A stretch of 64,000 bases of DNA from Blasia pusilla (lineage: Eukaryota > Marchantiophyta > Marchantiopsida > Blasiales). The stretch spans positions 37,076,001 through 37,140,000 of the forward strand of contig CM114274.1 of assembly GCA_050084515.1 (NCBI GenBank), in the 5' to 3' direction. This document shows positions 49,424 to 63,400 of the stretch, piece after piece. Numbering within the stretch: the first letter of the stretch is position 1; the number at the start of each line of letters is the position of its first letter. Position numbers and translations under genes: made by a program. The notes beneath the pieces are model-generated. The model searched no databases. It was not told the DNA's origin and worked only from the letters and a program-made list of their open reading frames with translations.

Positions 49424-52400
49424 TTGGTAATAAAACCCGATCAAGGAAACTCTTTTACAACGCTTAGGAAACACCAAGATATGTAGCGGTAGCAATATAG
49501 TAAAGTCAAGTGGCACTAGGGTTGTGTGACAATAGGGGGGTTTCATTTGGAGACTGTAGGGTCACCCTTCCAATTCCATTAGACATATGATGGAAAATGA
49601 TCGTCCTGTTCGACGGAGTTCCTACCAAGGTACTCGTCGCAACGAGACATGCCTTATCTCGTGCCCTATACCCATACTTTAGCGTCTTGTAGTAAACGCG
49701 CGTGGGCCAACCCAAAGTTGGCCCTCCTTTCCTGTTGCTCACCGGTAGCATGGAATTACAAGCGGCTCGCCAAATTTGATCACCCACATCGAGGTTGGCT
49801 GGATAATACCCCCTAATAACGCAATTCCCTAAATTGGTATGAATATCGCCATGAACGCATATAACAGCAAAACAAGTGCGCCGCCTAGAATAGATCGATG
49901 AAGAAATGTTTACTACAAGATGTAGGGTAGGAGTAAAGATTTCTATACCTATATAGGAGAGATTGAAGTCGGGCTTTGCACACTTGAAGAGCACAAAAAG
50001 GTACAAGCATAGCAAGAGTAGTTGGAATATTGGAGAATTGATGAGGTGTGGAAAAGACTTAAAGTAGGTTCCTCTGATTTTTTTAATTCCCAGTAGGGAA
50101 GGCGAAACTCATCTTTGGCGAGAGGAACTGGTAGAGAATTCTGAGACTTACAGATGAGATCATGAGACGTTAGAAATGATAGTGTTGAATTTACCATGAT
50201 AATGCTTATGTAATGAATCTGATCATATTAGATGTATTGTTTTAACTAGTACTGGTAGTAAGAGGCAATATGGATGGTGATTGCTCAATTGAGGAGCCTT
50301 TTGAAGTAGAAGATTCAATTGCTTGTGTGTAGGCATAGTAGTCTAAGTAGCAATGGGACATGATGAGTAATCTCATAATTGTGAAAACTCGTGTAGATTG
50401 GAGTAGCAAATATAGCTAGAGACTACAATACAATAAAAATAAGTACTACTTGAGTTCCAAGTGGCAGTTGCATCAGGTGATATTTAGAGATGAGCAATAA
50501 TGAATGTAACACAAATTTTAGTAGGTTGAGTTGATATTGATGAAAGGTGTGGAGTACGTGTTGTGCAATCTCTACATGGAATGGAAGAAAGGGTGTTGTA
50601 GAGTGCAAAAAATCATGAAATTAGATGCATCATGAAGAGACGGAGCTAGAAATAAATCAACTAAGGCATGTATTGGATATTAAACAAGGTGTTTAGAAAG
50701 TCTTTTTTGAGTTTCACATAGTAGAAGCCTCTAAATCTGGTACAAAAATTTGAGAAAATAGTAGAAACTCAGATAGTAGTAACGATGGGAAGCACTACCG
50801 ACGTAAAAGGGACTCTATTATGGAAGCCTACAAAGGTCAATCTGAATGTAACTCTCAACATCCTTCAAGAAATCTTCGAAGTTATCTTTTGCATCTCTCA
50901 ACTTCTGCTTTGCATCATTTAACTTAGCTAAGATATCTAAACGGGCTTCCTGCTCAAGTGCTAGCACATCGGTGAGAGCTATTATCTGAGTTGTAAGCGG
51001 TGTTGACCGTTCCTTAGCTTCATCTAAAAGTTGAACGGATAGAGTCATACATTCCAAGTGAAATTTAATTGGGGTGATCACCCCAGTTTGTAGAATCGCT
51101 AGTGTATCCCTGCTAGAATTGGTAGCACCCATAAAGATCAATCCACACTTGCATACACATGTATAATCCAACCATAGTACAGTGTGTTAGTCATAGAATT
51201 GGGTAGATAAAGAGTGAAAGATCAGAATATGCTAAAATAATAATCACATACTTGAAGGAATGCTTCGAGATAAATAGCAAATCTGGTGATCAAAGTCATA
51301 TATTCATTAAAAATGAAAAAGACATTCAGATAGTTCTCCAGTAGATTATAAGATTGGAAATTATATCCATGGAACCTAGAAGGAGACTCATGTTGAAATC
51401 AGAAAATCTGTAAATAGAATGTAAATATCAAACCCCTGTTAACAATAGAAATCATGCAAACAAAGTGAGTTATTGTGAAAGTGAATTGAGAGTATCGTGA
51501 GGATGAAACACAAATAAGTGTAGCTGGCAATACCATGAGCATAAACTTTGCAACAATCAATCTAGGAATTAACCATTTACAATGAAAAATATAGTAATCG
51601 ATGTTGCTAAAGAGCTCAGATGGCACGATGGAAAACTTGGAACTTTGATGTATGAAAATGGAAGTATATGGGATGTGGTTGCACTTCTATAAAATGTGAA
51701 TTAGACTTTAGGATTATGACATTATAGAAGGTGTCTGTACAAGCATGCCAAAGAAACGCCAACATATGGGACTTCCTGGAACAAAAGAGGTTGGTTATTG
51801 AATACAAAAGTAGGACTTGCAACCAACAATGCATAGGGAAATTAGCATCAAGTATAGTACAAATCATCATAAGTACTACAATAGCAAGGCTAGAAGTAGT
51901 AAAAGAATATATTATTGTAACAACTTACTTCTAGAAAAGGCAATGTCTAGGTGCATTTCCTTTTGCTTGGAGATTGCAATATAGTATTGAAGTCACTACT
52001 CTAGGGAGTAGTAGCATTGGCAAATACTTCAGTGACATCCTTTTGAGAGGAAGTGATTGGATGGTGGGTAGGATCAGAAGATAAGATAATCACATCATCA
52101 AATTCTTGAAGCTTGGGAAGATGAGATGGATTTTTGACATCAATAGGAATAGGCTCAAAGTCTGGTAAGTGCCCATTATCTTGGGTTGTCTTCGTCCGCT
52201 CAATAAGATAAGTGGCTTTAGCAGAACTCAAGTCTATCAACATATTTAGAGGCAAGTGCATCTGGTGCCTCAAGACACGCATTTGATCGACCTTGATGCC
52301 ACTAGTCACAAGATTGAACAGCTTGGTCGTATCCTTCCTAGTCAAGGATGTTTCTTTGAAATCAACATTCTTGAACTTGAGGACCTTGTTCTGGATGCAT

Positions 52401-53609
52401 GGATAAAATTAGAAGAGCGTATTAGTGACAATGTTAAGATAATGAATATTGGAACGTCATATTTGAGGATGAACTTGATAAGAAGACGTGTGAAAATGTA
52501 CCGATGCTAGTGCATCCTTGTTCAGCCGATGAAACTTAGCATCCCAAAGTTGGCCTTGGCTAATGAGTGATTGTATCCTTAATTGTTTATGCCTTCATGT
52601 TACACCATGCTACCAGAATGGAGGAACCATTCCTAAGTTTTCCATGTATTTTATCTGGTTATTTGTGGGGAATATGAAGTAGGGCTTGAATTCCTTAGGT
52701 CGTGCATGGATGTCTAACAATATTATGCTAGCAAAGTCCAAGTCTAAGGGAACTTGTGAAAGAGGTGTTATGCGTAGTCAATGTAATAGAAGTGAAATCC
52801 TATGGAGTTTCAGATGTGGATATTAACCCGTGCAATCGGCTGACTTTGATGTTACTGTTGGCGGATAGATTGGGCATCTGGCACATTGGTAGGATTCGTA
52901 TCATATTCTTATAGTGGAAGTTGGTCACTTTGCAAAGGATGAGTTGCTGATATGATTGTACGACCCTTGCTTGAGTTGCCACGTGAAGACATACTTGGAG
53001 GAGGAGTGATGTTAAGAGAGGAAGGAGCAATTATAGGAAAGATGTGTGTCTTTGTCCAAAAACAGCAAAGTTTGTATGTGATAGTGATCGTAGTATTATG
53101 AGTTGTTCTCTTTTCCAAACTCTGGACAACATTGCATAGGCTAATCCAATAGCAAAGATTGACTTGACAACTAGCAAGCAAGGACCATGCATTGAAACCT
53201 AATGCTCAAGTGGCTTGGACCCCGCAACAACCAATATGTGGAATGGGTGCATAAGAATGTTATGTTAGCTTGGAAAACACTCATTAATAGAGAGCAGACA
53301 AATACACCAGATATACCCATGGAATGAGTGAATTTTTGGGTTGAGGTGCTTTTGAACCAGCGTAGGCATTGCCATCATAATTTTAGGCTATTCCACCTAA
53401 ATTTAATACATTTTCTTCTAAAAGATTTGTATATGATCCAAAATTTGAAGATAACAGTAAGGCAAGAGCATAAGGTAAGAGTTGGTATGAAGAAAAAAGT
53501 CTGGAAATATGTGTATGCATAGAACTATAGAACATACATAACATTTTGTAGTGGAAAGAATGCAAAAGTATTTTGGTGGTTGTTAGTTTTCCATGAGAGT
53601 AAAAAAAAT

Positions 53610-53611
<2 letters not shown>
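49424..53611. other. AT-rich region, no gene supported
   Basis: Minus-strand ORFs at 50015-49506 (169 codons), 51171-50818 (coiled-coil-like, KLNDAKQKLRDAKDNFEDF) and 52345-52001 are the longest. None has a recognised domain. The 52345 frame stays open somewhat upstream of its ATG, so it may be the end of a decayed gene. I would not annotate a product. Confidence 0.4.

Positions 53612-53705
<94 letters not shown>
53612..53705. repeat. (CT)47 microsatellite
   Basis: An uninterrupted CT dinucleotide run of about 94 bp. It is the longest simple repeat in the window. Confidence 0.98.
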
Positions 53706-53708
<3 letters not shown>

Positions 53709-54914
53709 GTGGATTGCTAATTACTTAAAATGAAATATTAAGAGGTGCGATGTAGCAGGGGTAATTTTTGACACAAAAATAATGAAAATGGTTATATTTG
53801 TATATATGTTGATGGACAAATAGAGAGAGGTCTGTATCGTAAGAGAAAGTTTGTGAGAGGGATAGTGGGTAGAGAATTGGTCACTAAGGAGAACACATGC
53901 AATAGGAAGATGTTGGGAAACATATATCGTGATAGATAAGCTCAAATATAGCAAGATTCATAAGAATGAAAAATACATAGTAAACGAACTAAGGAATTTC
54001 ATTGCAATACAAAGATGCCAACACTATCCACACAGCTGTTAGAGTAGATTGAATAGAAGAAGATTGAGCAAATCTATTACAGTGAATGAAGATAGAGATA
54101 ACTTTACATCAAGTAAGAGCATTGTTGAAGGAAGAAACATAGTCTTGATTTAGTGTCAACATATATAACTATAATAGAGTGTATGGATGCAAATGAAAGA
54201 TAAATGCAAAGTAGTGAATGTTATCTAAATTCATGACAGATAAAGTAGAGAATAACAATAAGAAATGCACAAATTTATGTTATTGATGAGAAAGTTAAGA
54301 AAACTGAGAGCACATTCACAAGTGTCCTTAGAAAATACAAAATTTGGATTGAAGGAGTGGACGTAATAAGAAGTATATATCAGTGATCTATGGAACGTAA
54401 ATCACAATGTGAAAACTTTAGTTCATTGCTGATGGTAGTGAAGTATTGTTAGTGGTATCATCTAGAGGCCACATAACCATGCTTCATAATTGGAAAATAC
54501 ATTTACAAAATAAATAAATATTTTATTACTAAATTATGAAAATAAATTCATTTCCCTTTTATTAGATTTTCTTAATTCAACACACGATACTATATTTCCT
54601 CTGAGATTTAAAAAATTTCACAAGGTTTTATCAAATAAAATTCTTCCATCACTAGTTCAAGAAAGCATTTAGAAAACTATTACCAATCCACTTTCTTCAT
54701 CTTTTCCAATTTACAATTATTATTCACATGCATATACCACATGATCTACACACATCTATATCTCTCATTTACTCCTCGGCATCATCTCCTTCATTTTCAA
54801 ATTTTTTTCTTTCACAGAATATTCTTATCTTACATAAATCGATCTAGCACATCCTTACATTATAATTGTAAGTTCTTTTTTCTCTTTTCCTTTCTCACTT
54901 CTTTTTCCATGCTA

Positions 54915-54975
54915 TCTATATTACTATCGGAGAGTGCCCCATCAGTTTGCAAACTCCTCTCCTCTGGCATTTGAT
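54915..54975 (+). mobile_element. Helitron 5' end
   Basis: After host A, TCTATATTACTATCGGAGAG then TGCCCC and GTTTGCAAACTCCTCTCC matches the 5' ends at 19923 and 37374. It is on the same strand as, and about 2.6 kb upstream of, the Helitron Rep gene, so it may be that element's 5' end. A 3' end was not found. Confidence 0.45.
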
Positions 54976-55275
54976 GTTGTTAGGCAATAGGATTTTTTGT
55001 CTTTTAAGCGAATAAGATTGCTCAAAATTGATTTTAAATTACACTTATAATATTGAGAATTGATTTAAACGCAAGCATATTCTAATTGTCTATTATTATC
55101 AATTTTGTTCACTTAGCTATATTTTTATCGCATTACCATATATTTTCTTCTTCTTGTTAAGGCCCCTTCCAAGTTCTCCCAATTTTTTTACCTCGCTGTC
55201 TGACTTGTCCACTTGTCATAATTACTTTCTTCCATCCCTCTCAAAAGGCCTCACATTGACTTCTTCTTATTTTTG

Positions 55276-55430
55276 TTAGTTGGTGCTCGTGCTATGCACA
55301 CACATATAATTTTGAGTTATCCATCCTAAATGTATAATTAAATTCGAAGCATTCTATTTATTAAAAAATATATGTCAAAAAGAGATGATCTCGAAATGAA
55401 AAACAAAAATATTTCCTATAATAATATACA
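55276..55430 (-). mobile_element. Short Helitron, 155 bp, variant 5' end
   Basis: On the minus strand the 3' end is GCACGAGCACCAACTAA (plus 55276). The 5' end is TGTATATTATTATAGG (plus 55430), with TG in place of TC. The 3' end is typical of the family in this window. Confidence 0.55.
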
Positions 55431-57489
55431 TTTTACTAGGGACAACGATCGAGTCAAACTAATAGTATAGACTAATATATTGCACAAACTATGCACGGGT
55501 GAAAATTACCCGTGAGAAAGACATCTCCTTCGTTAAATTAAGTTTTGTTAATTTAATTTAACTTGTTACATGTGTCATCATGAGAGGAGGCCAAAAGATG
55601 TGTTATCACATGAGCGCATGAGGAAGGAGTCCTCAAACCCCATCCTCTTTTAAGCAGTATGCGGCCCTTGGATTTCATGAGGGTGGTTCGTGTTATAGTT
55701 AGTATACGGATATACAAACCACCACTAGTTTGAATACGCGTATATACACCATCACGGGAGAGTATAGCCACGGAAGAGAATGCGACAAAAATTTTGGCAC
55801 CACGGGGGAGAGGAAATGCTTAAGAGAAAAAAAAAACTTGTAACATCTATACTAATATACAAACCACCACTTATATGTGTGTAAGATATATGCATCATCA
55901 TGGGGAGAGAAGACAGCATGGGGAGAGAATACGACGGACCGGAAGTTTTGGAGAGGATACGAGAGAGAAAATGCTTTTGGGATGGAATTAGTAAGGAGAG
56001 AATAACCATGTAAGAGAATAAGACGGAATTTTTGGCACCACCATGAGAGAAAGTGCTTAAGAGATATACCGATATACAAACCCCGACTAGTCTATATACC
56101 ATCACGGGGAGAGAATAGGACCGGGAAGTTTTGGGACGGAATTAGTTGGAGGCTACAAGTTTGTCACGTGCTACATGTTATTAAAGGCACATGAATATCA
56201 TTAACATTAATCACACTAACCTAGGTCACACAAATCTTATTACACGGATCCCTTGTAGATAGAAATGCAAAACTTTCATCCATAGCAGGCAAAATCACAC
56301 TCACCAACGTAGCCTGCCCAACCGAGAAATAAAACGTAGCATACATGCGGGGCCGTAATTAAATAGATTTTATTAGGGGGCAAGTGAGGTTACAAACCAA
56401 CAAAGGAGTAGCAATAGGATGTATCGGCGATTGTCCACTGCACAAAGCAGATCTTTAAATAGAAGGTCAAATTCACCTATATGGTTTAGCATTGATGAGC
56501 TCTTCGAAGAGTGGAAATCCGTATGCCATTCGTTCCTAACCTCAATGTAGTGTTGTGGTATGTGTGCATCTTTTCGTCTCGGAAAATCTTCCCGCCTTAG
56601 GTTTCGAACCGTGACATCCATTTTTTATCCACCCTATGCACTTTGTAACACATTCATGTTAGACTTCATTATACCAAAGCATGGGTTACACTACAAATGT
56701 AGTCATTGCACATCATGTGGGCAAATAGAAACATTTAACATTTATATGACACGAGGGTATATACAAGATATTTTATCTTGTTACGCATTGTTGATTCACA
56801 TGTTGGAATAATATCAAAATTTAATGGCTTTCATCATGGTTTATTTCAGAGTCGAATATCTTTTAGATAGCCCTTTCGTACATTGGAATATGAGCACTTA
56901 TAAGTGCAAAAATGCAGCCACAATATACTGTCAGGTCTGAAGTATAATATTTGTTAATATGCACATTAATCCCCTTTATAGGGATTATTTAACACTCATA
57001 GAAATGCCAAGTCCGAGTTGTGGTCTAGTTATCTTACCTTTAGACAAAATTCTCAAAGCCTCACAAGACAAAGGTCTTCTGACATACATAATTAAAATTG
57101 ATCCATCTAGATCTAATTTAAATATCATCCATGATGTTCAATATTATATTCCAATAAGGAAGAAGAATTTCGGTGATATTTTTTAAATGGCAGTATGTAT
57201 TGCAGAAGATGCTCTTCTCTACTTAGGAGTCCTATTACAAACTTCAAGGGATTATCTGAGGACACAAGGTTGACATTAGATACTAGCACATTCCCCTTCT
57301 TATTTCCCTACCTTCGAGGCTATTTCAATGGTAATATTTCCTTGCGGATTACATGAAAGGGAGGACTTCTCAACTATTTTCAGTCTTTATCCTTTACAAA
57401 CCTTACATGCTTCTCATGTATAAACTCAAACCGTCCATAGCCCTTTCCACCTCAAAAAAATCTTACATGCTCAATAGAGAAATGGGACA

Positions 57490-60400
57490 CTCTCCGTGTT
57501 ACCAATCCTAAGATGTCAGAAGATGAATTATTTCAGAACCTAGCTAAACATTCAATAAGCCCACAATTTTTTGGCAGCCCTTGTTGGCGTAGAAGACACT
57601 TAAAGGACCTTAAAGCTATGGTGAACAAGTGGGGAATGTTGCATTTTTTCTAACAGTTACATCTGACGAATTGTCAAATACGAGGTGGCTGGAATTTTAC
57701 CAACTTGAGTCACTGCTAAAGAAAATAAACTCAGATTTCGTTTGGAGAGATGCCCCCAAAAAATGTGCTATGCTCTTCCATGTTAGATTACATGCATTTT
57801 TTAAATCCTTTATCTTCGGAGATCACCAGATTTTAGGGGATGTATGACATTATGTCATAAGATATGAATTGCAAGGACAAGGTAGTTTGCATAGTTAGAT
57901 CATTTTATGGTGCAGTGAGAAAGACGTTGAAACCACAACCGTAAATATTTCCTCCTTTGTCCCTGTTAGTATAGACAAGGAAAAAAAATCCTTTTATGCG
58001 TCATCATGTCAAAAGTGTTGATGAGCTACTATTAAATTATGCGGTGCATAAACAAACCTTCTGCTTGCTCAAGGCTTGACAAATCTTCAAATACCAGATT
58101 TTGCAAACTAGGCTTCTCTGCTGAGATTAACCCAAATTTAGCTCCATCAATGGATCCAATAAACCACAAATGGAGATATTACAAACCTTCTTGGGTAGAC
58201 AAGAATGTTGCACCCTATCACCAAGTTGTTCTACTTCTTTGGGGTGCACATATGAACTTGCAAAGAGTCAATAATATAGACTGATCTTTCTATTTGATAA
58301 AGTATGCATTAAAGAGTGAGCCACTTGGTTCCCTAAACATTGATATTGAATCAACAACGAATCTTGGTCTGGAAGGCTTAGAAGATATTCAACTAAAATT
58401 AGTCTCTTGTGCAATTTTAAATAGATCATTTTGTTCAACTAAAGCAATATTGTCTTCTTTACAAATTCCCATAATCAGTTGCTCTGACTCCGTTACATAT
58501 ATATAGACTCTAGCCCTTCTTCTAGACGAACATCTCTTTATAGCAAATAATCTCTTGTATGTGCTTCCTATTCAAATTTACTCCTATAGACCAGCTGAGT
58601 TATCATATATTATATTCACTTATTATTGAGAGAGCTTTCATATAGTTAAGGATGAGAGAAGAAAAAAGGTATTGATTCTCTTGGTGATTTTGTCTACAGA
58701 AAACATAAGCTAGTCAGGTTTACAGTCTATAGTCCAGTCCATCACCTTGACGAATTTTTTTATAATATGTTTTTATCAACTATAGCATTCAAGTCAGAAA
58801 CATAGCTCAAAACATTATGTTCAAAGAGTTGGACTTACTTGCACGAATGTGTACATAGGAAGATAATAAGCTCCATTGATGATATTCATGACCTTGTTAA
58901 TAATTATGTAACACGAAACCTGTGGAGTTCGATACAAGCTTCATAAACCATCAACAAGCTGGATATTCTTTTGAGTAATCCTAAAATAACAAAGTCAATT
59001 GCTACTCCTACTTCATGATAGTTGTGATATCAAAGCATCCAACATCTTGTATTAATTCCAATAATTAAACCTTGTCTCCCTCAAATTTGACAGCAGAGCT
59101 ATTCGGTTTATTCCTTATGCTTAATATACCTAAGAAGGGCATCCGCTTGATAAGTGGAACACCGGGAACGGGGAAGTCTTATTTCATGAACTATATGGCC
59201 ACATATTGGCAAGAGAATGGCTTGAGTGTAATGCTCATTGCTACTACTGGAGTAGTAGTAGTAAGATTGAATCGATTTGCAAGTACTCTCCACTCTGCAT
59301 TTAGCATCCCAGTGAAGGGGGATCTACCATGTATTTTGTCAACATCATATGTATATTAGAGAATTAGGTCCACCCCTGTTGATATTACATATAGTTTCCC
59401 TGCGCTTTAATGACGTTTCTCCAACCTTTAGACAAAATCCTTTTGGCACAAAAGTTGTTATTCTTCTTGGAGACATGTGCCAACTTTCGCTAGTTTGCAG
59501 CCACTCATTTGTGAGTATGTGTAAGCGTTGTCAGTTATCTTCGTCTCCTTTTTGGCAAGGCATGTCCAAATATTATCTGACTACTACCATGAGATAGGCT
59601 GCTGATCTTACTTTCTTATCCTTCCTTAACTCCGTTCGTCTTAGGTTGCCTACCCAAGAAGCTATTAATGAATGCTTGGAAAAGTGCATAGTAACATCTA
59701 ACCAAGCTTTGGACATTATTGGCATTACTACCATAGTTATTTGTTCTCATAGGATTGATGTAAAATTATTCAACACCATTTGTCTAAGGGGTTTTTTCGG
59801 AGAGGCAAGCTTAATTTATGCTTCTGTTGATTCGGATGCATGTGGTGTGAAAGATTTTCAGGGTTGTATTGAGGAAAGTAGTTTCTACCAAATTCCTTTT
59901 TTAGCTTTAGGCTGTGAGGAGTTTTTAACAACCAACCTTACTGTGAGTAAAGGTGCAGCAAATGGTTGTTCAGGATTTGTGAGGGAAATCCTATTGCATA
60001 ACAATAGTATAAAGACAATTATAGTTGAGTTGGCTTCCAATTATTTTTTGGTAAAAGTTAATAGGTTTGTTTCAGAGTTCATTTATACAAAGGACAAAGT
60101 TAAATACTATAAACATACTTTCCCACTAATGCTTTCATGTGACAACACATAAATCACAAGGTAGCATTGTACCAGGGAGATGTCTTGTTGTGTTGAAGAT
60201 TGCTTTCACATATGGCTTGACATATGTTATGTTGTCCAAGGTTTCTTGTAGGAATAATTTACTAATATTGGGAAACCTAGTCCCCTCATTTTTTTGGTTC
60301 ATGATCAAGTATCTGAAGAGATTCTACAGGTATTTCCTATATTTCAGATTTCATCAATGGCCAACAACGAGAAGTCACTAGCACATCCACCTTACTTCTC
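57490..60400 (+). pseudogene. Dead Helitron Rep-helicase gene
   Basis: Helitron transposases join an HUH-type Rep nuclease to a Pif1-like helicase. Rep side: FFLTVTSDELSNTRW (57645 on), then ELQGQGSLHS-stop-IILW (57867-57910), then VAPYHQVVLLLWGAHMNLQR, FYLIKYALKSEPLGSLNID and ILSSLQIPIISCSDSVTY (58213-58500). Helicase side: LISGTPGTGKSYFMNY, the Walker A (59146 on), then TTGVVVVRLNRFASTLHSAF, GTKVVILLGDMCQLS in the Walker B position (59449 on), GAANGCSGFV, and finally THKSQGSIVPGR and YVMLSKVSCRNNLLIL (60140-60275). The HUH motif is broken by TAG at 57896-57898, and frame changes near 57640, 59350 and 60140 add to the damage. It cannot make a working protein. Confidence 0.85.
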
Positions 60401-63400
60401 TGATGATGATGACAAAACTAATGAAGTTTCTAGTATGTATGGACCTGGTTGTTTACATACGTCAGGAAGCCATACCAAACCATATATGCTCACATCAACA
60501 ACGAAAATTCACAAGTCCACTCATGAGCAACTTTCAGTCAGTGTTAGGAACCCTTCAATGATATCAAATTCGAATGGTAAAGTAAGCATTATCGCCATAT
60601 CACCCATAATGTACAAGATAAACTTTCAATTTACTATAATTTGGTGTTATGGTGTTGACATTTGATTGTTTATTTTGTATAGAGCCCGACACTTAGTGGG
60701 GATTTTGCAAACTCCTCTTGCAAGAAATTCCAAACGACACTAAGATCCAATAGATTGTGTTTACACAATCTTCTTTGTTAGAAATGAGGTATGTTGACAA
60801 TATGGAAATTCTTCCATGTACATGGTAAGAAGGCATTACAAAGCGTACATTTTTTCAAAATGATTGATGATAGAAAATCTTGGGACGCAATATTCAGAGA
60901 TGAACATAATGCACCTCTAGCAATTGGTAAGCATCCATTAGCTCTTATCCCTCATACCCTAAATGTTTAAAATTTTTTGTTATTTTAACATAGTTGATCT
61001 TGTTCATCCAAGCATTCAAAAGGAGGCTTTGATGCTAAAAGGAGTTGAGTTCAATGATTAGAAGCTAACAAAAGCACAAGCTATTAAGGAGCTTTCTTCA
61101 ATAATGGGAAGTATCAGACTTCCACAACTTATTGAACTCATACACATTTTTGTAGTATCCATAAGGAATGTGATAGACTTAACTTTAGCCCAAGCAATGA
61201 TCTTGATTAAGAAGATGCATGAGGCCAAAAAAATGGGTTATTGTTGAATGTACAGCCAGACATCTAACCTCACATTATCATTAATCTGGGTGACTTAGAG
61301 GATCTTGCTTCAGACACTAAACCAAATTATAATCTTTGCCCACTAGGAAATAATGATCCAACCACTAAGCATGTATCTAAATCTAGTATGTCGACTTCAA
61401 CATAATTTCTTCTCTCATCAATAAAACAGCACAGAGAGTTTTAATTCTAGACAATAAGCTTCCACATTATGACAGATTATGCTCACATTTATCATCATGC
61501 TTGGTTACAGTCACTTTGATTCTATAGTTTTATTTGTTTTACAATTACCAATTCTGTCAATAAATCTTTTTTTCGTAGTAGAAATTTTTTTCCATCTCAT
61601 TTTTTTACTTATCATGTCTATTTTTGTCCATTGCATTTCATTTCCGATTGCTGGTCCAACTTGTGCATGTATAGCCAGGTAGTTCTTGGATTTGCCATAT
61701 GCAGTCTCGAATTTGCCCTATGCAATCATTATCACTACGAGTTAGTTTTCACTACCAAGTAGTCACACAATTAGATCGGATCATGTCAGTTAAGGGCTAA
61801 AGCCACGCCCTAATCCTCACTATATTAGGATCAACTGCGATGGTTTACTATGATTTCTTGCTCTAGTCACTTTTGCAATTGAACGTGTGTTATTGTTCAC
61901 TTATACATATTTTTGCTTTTGAGGTAGAGTGATCTTGTCCAACGATGATTGATTCTTCAACCAAGGTACGCATCCATTTCATTTCCAATTTTGCATTCTA
62001 GAAGTTAGTGACTCTCATACTTTGCTATTCCTTCTGTGTAGATTTATCCACACAAAGTTATTTGATTGATTTCTAATTGTTCTTCTTCACCTAACATTGA
62101 TGTATCTATAGCCTTTGCATGAAGTTGGGATGCAACAAAAATGTACAAAGTCTGCTTAAATTGACACGGACGGAGATAATCGACAAAACCAGTTTGTAGA
62201 CGGCATTTCTAATTCATCGCCGTAGACTGCCACTGCATGAAAATGTTGGAGGCCAGATCCAAAGCTTACACTTAGGTCTTTTGTATTGGTTGTTGGTAAA
62301 CTAGACAAACTTATAGGCCAGTTACAAAAGTTGCAAAAATCTGCAAGAGCGCTTCTAGCAATTCTTGATACAACACATTTGCTTAGCTTGGAGACACTTG
62401 CGGCCTTGTCAAATTTGAAATCGGTATTAGCCTTGGACAAAACCTAGAAGTTTTTCTTTAGTTCATATCTTGAAAGTGTTTTGATTACAATATGTATGAC
62501 GTTCCTACTAGGTGACTGCATCAGTGTTACCAAAACCTAAAGTTTTGACACACTCTTGCGTTAAATTGTATCAATCGGAATACAAAAGTTGCACAAGTTT
62601 CTAATTTGCAAGAAAGTATTTCCACCAATTGTGCAATAGTGTCGCATGTTTTTCACTTGTTTGATTTTTTTAATCACTTATGCATATCGAGTTTGTCTGC
62701 AACATTATTCTCGATCATTTGCTTTCCTTGTGTTTCATCCTGTGGATACCTAATCTTTGATAGACTTTTTTCATGCATTCTGGAAAATTGTTTATAATTT
62801 GTGACACGATCTTATCCACTCATCTCTGTATTCTCAACTTTTCTTTATTCGTTAGGTAATTTTCTATAAGACTTGTATAGCCAGAAGACGCACTATTTGT
62901 TCTTGAAGATCTAGAAGATAGAAACGTTTTCATGGATTCTTTCTAATGCTTCCATTCTTTGTCGTCTTTGTTATATCTAGATTTCATTATTTTTGCTTTT
63001 TTTTTTGTCTTCAGATGTTTGTCTAATGCTAGCCAGTATACAGTCAGTTGCATTGGATAATGTTTAGTTTTCACTTTAGGCTATGCTTGCTTGACTCATA
63101 GGCATAACTTATCCCTCTAATGACAGACATCAATCCCTGTAAACACACCCTTATACGCAGTCTACCACTTGACTTTCATAATTCCATTCTGCCATGAGAG
63201 TTCATTTATCAAACGTATCTCCTAATGCACTATCAATCGTAATCCACGTTTACAATTTAGTAGTTGAATCTACATACCTTTCCTGCTTTAAACCCGGAGC
63301 ACAAAATCTGCAACACATTTTCGGAAATGTAATGCGTTTGCCATCTTTCATTGCTTTGAGTACTTTATCAATTACCTTATTCCCAATTAACGAGCAAAGA

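Noticed and set aside
49506-50015. 169-codon minus-strand ORF as a gene
   Set aside because: No domain is recognised, the region is AT-rich and non-coding around it, and length alone is weak evidence.
53612-53705. Regular array as CRISPR-like
   Set aside because: It is an uninterrupted dinucleotide run with no spacers.
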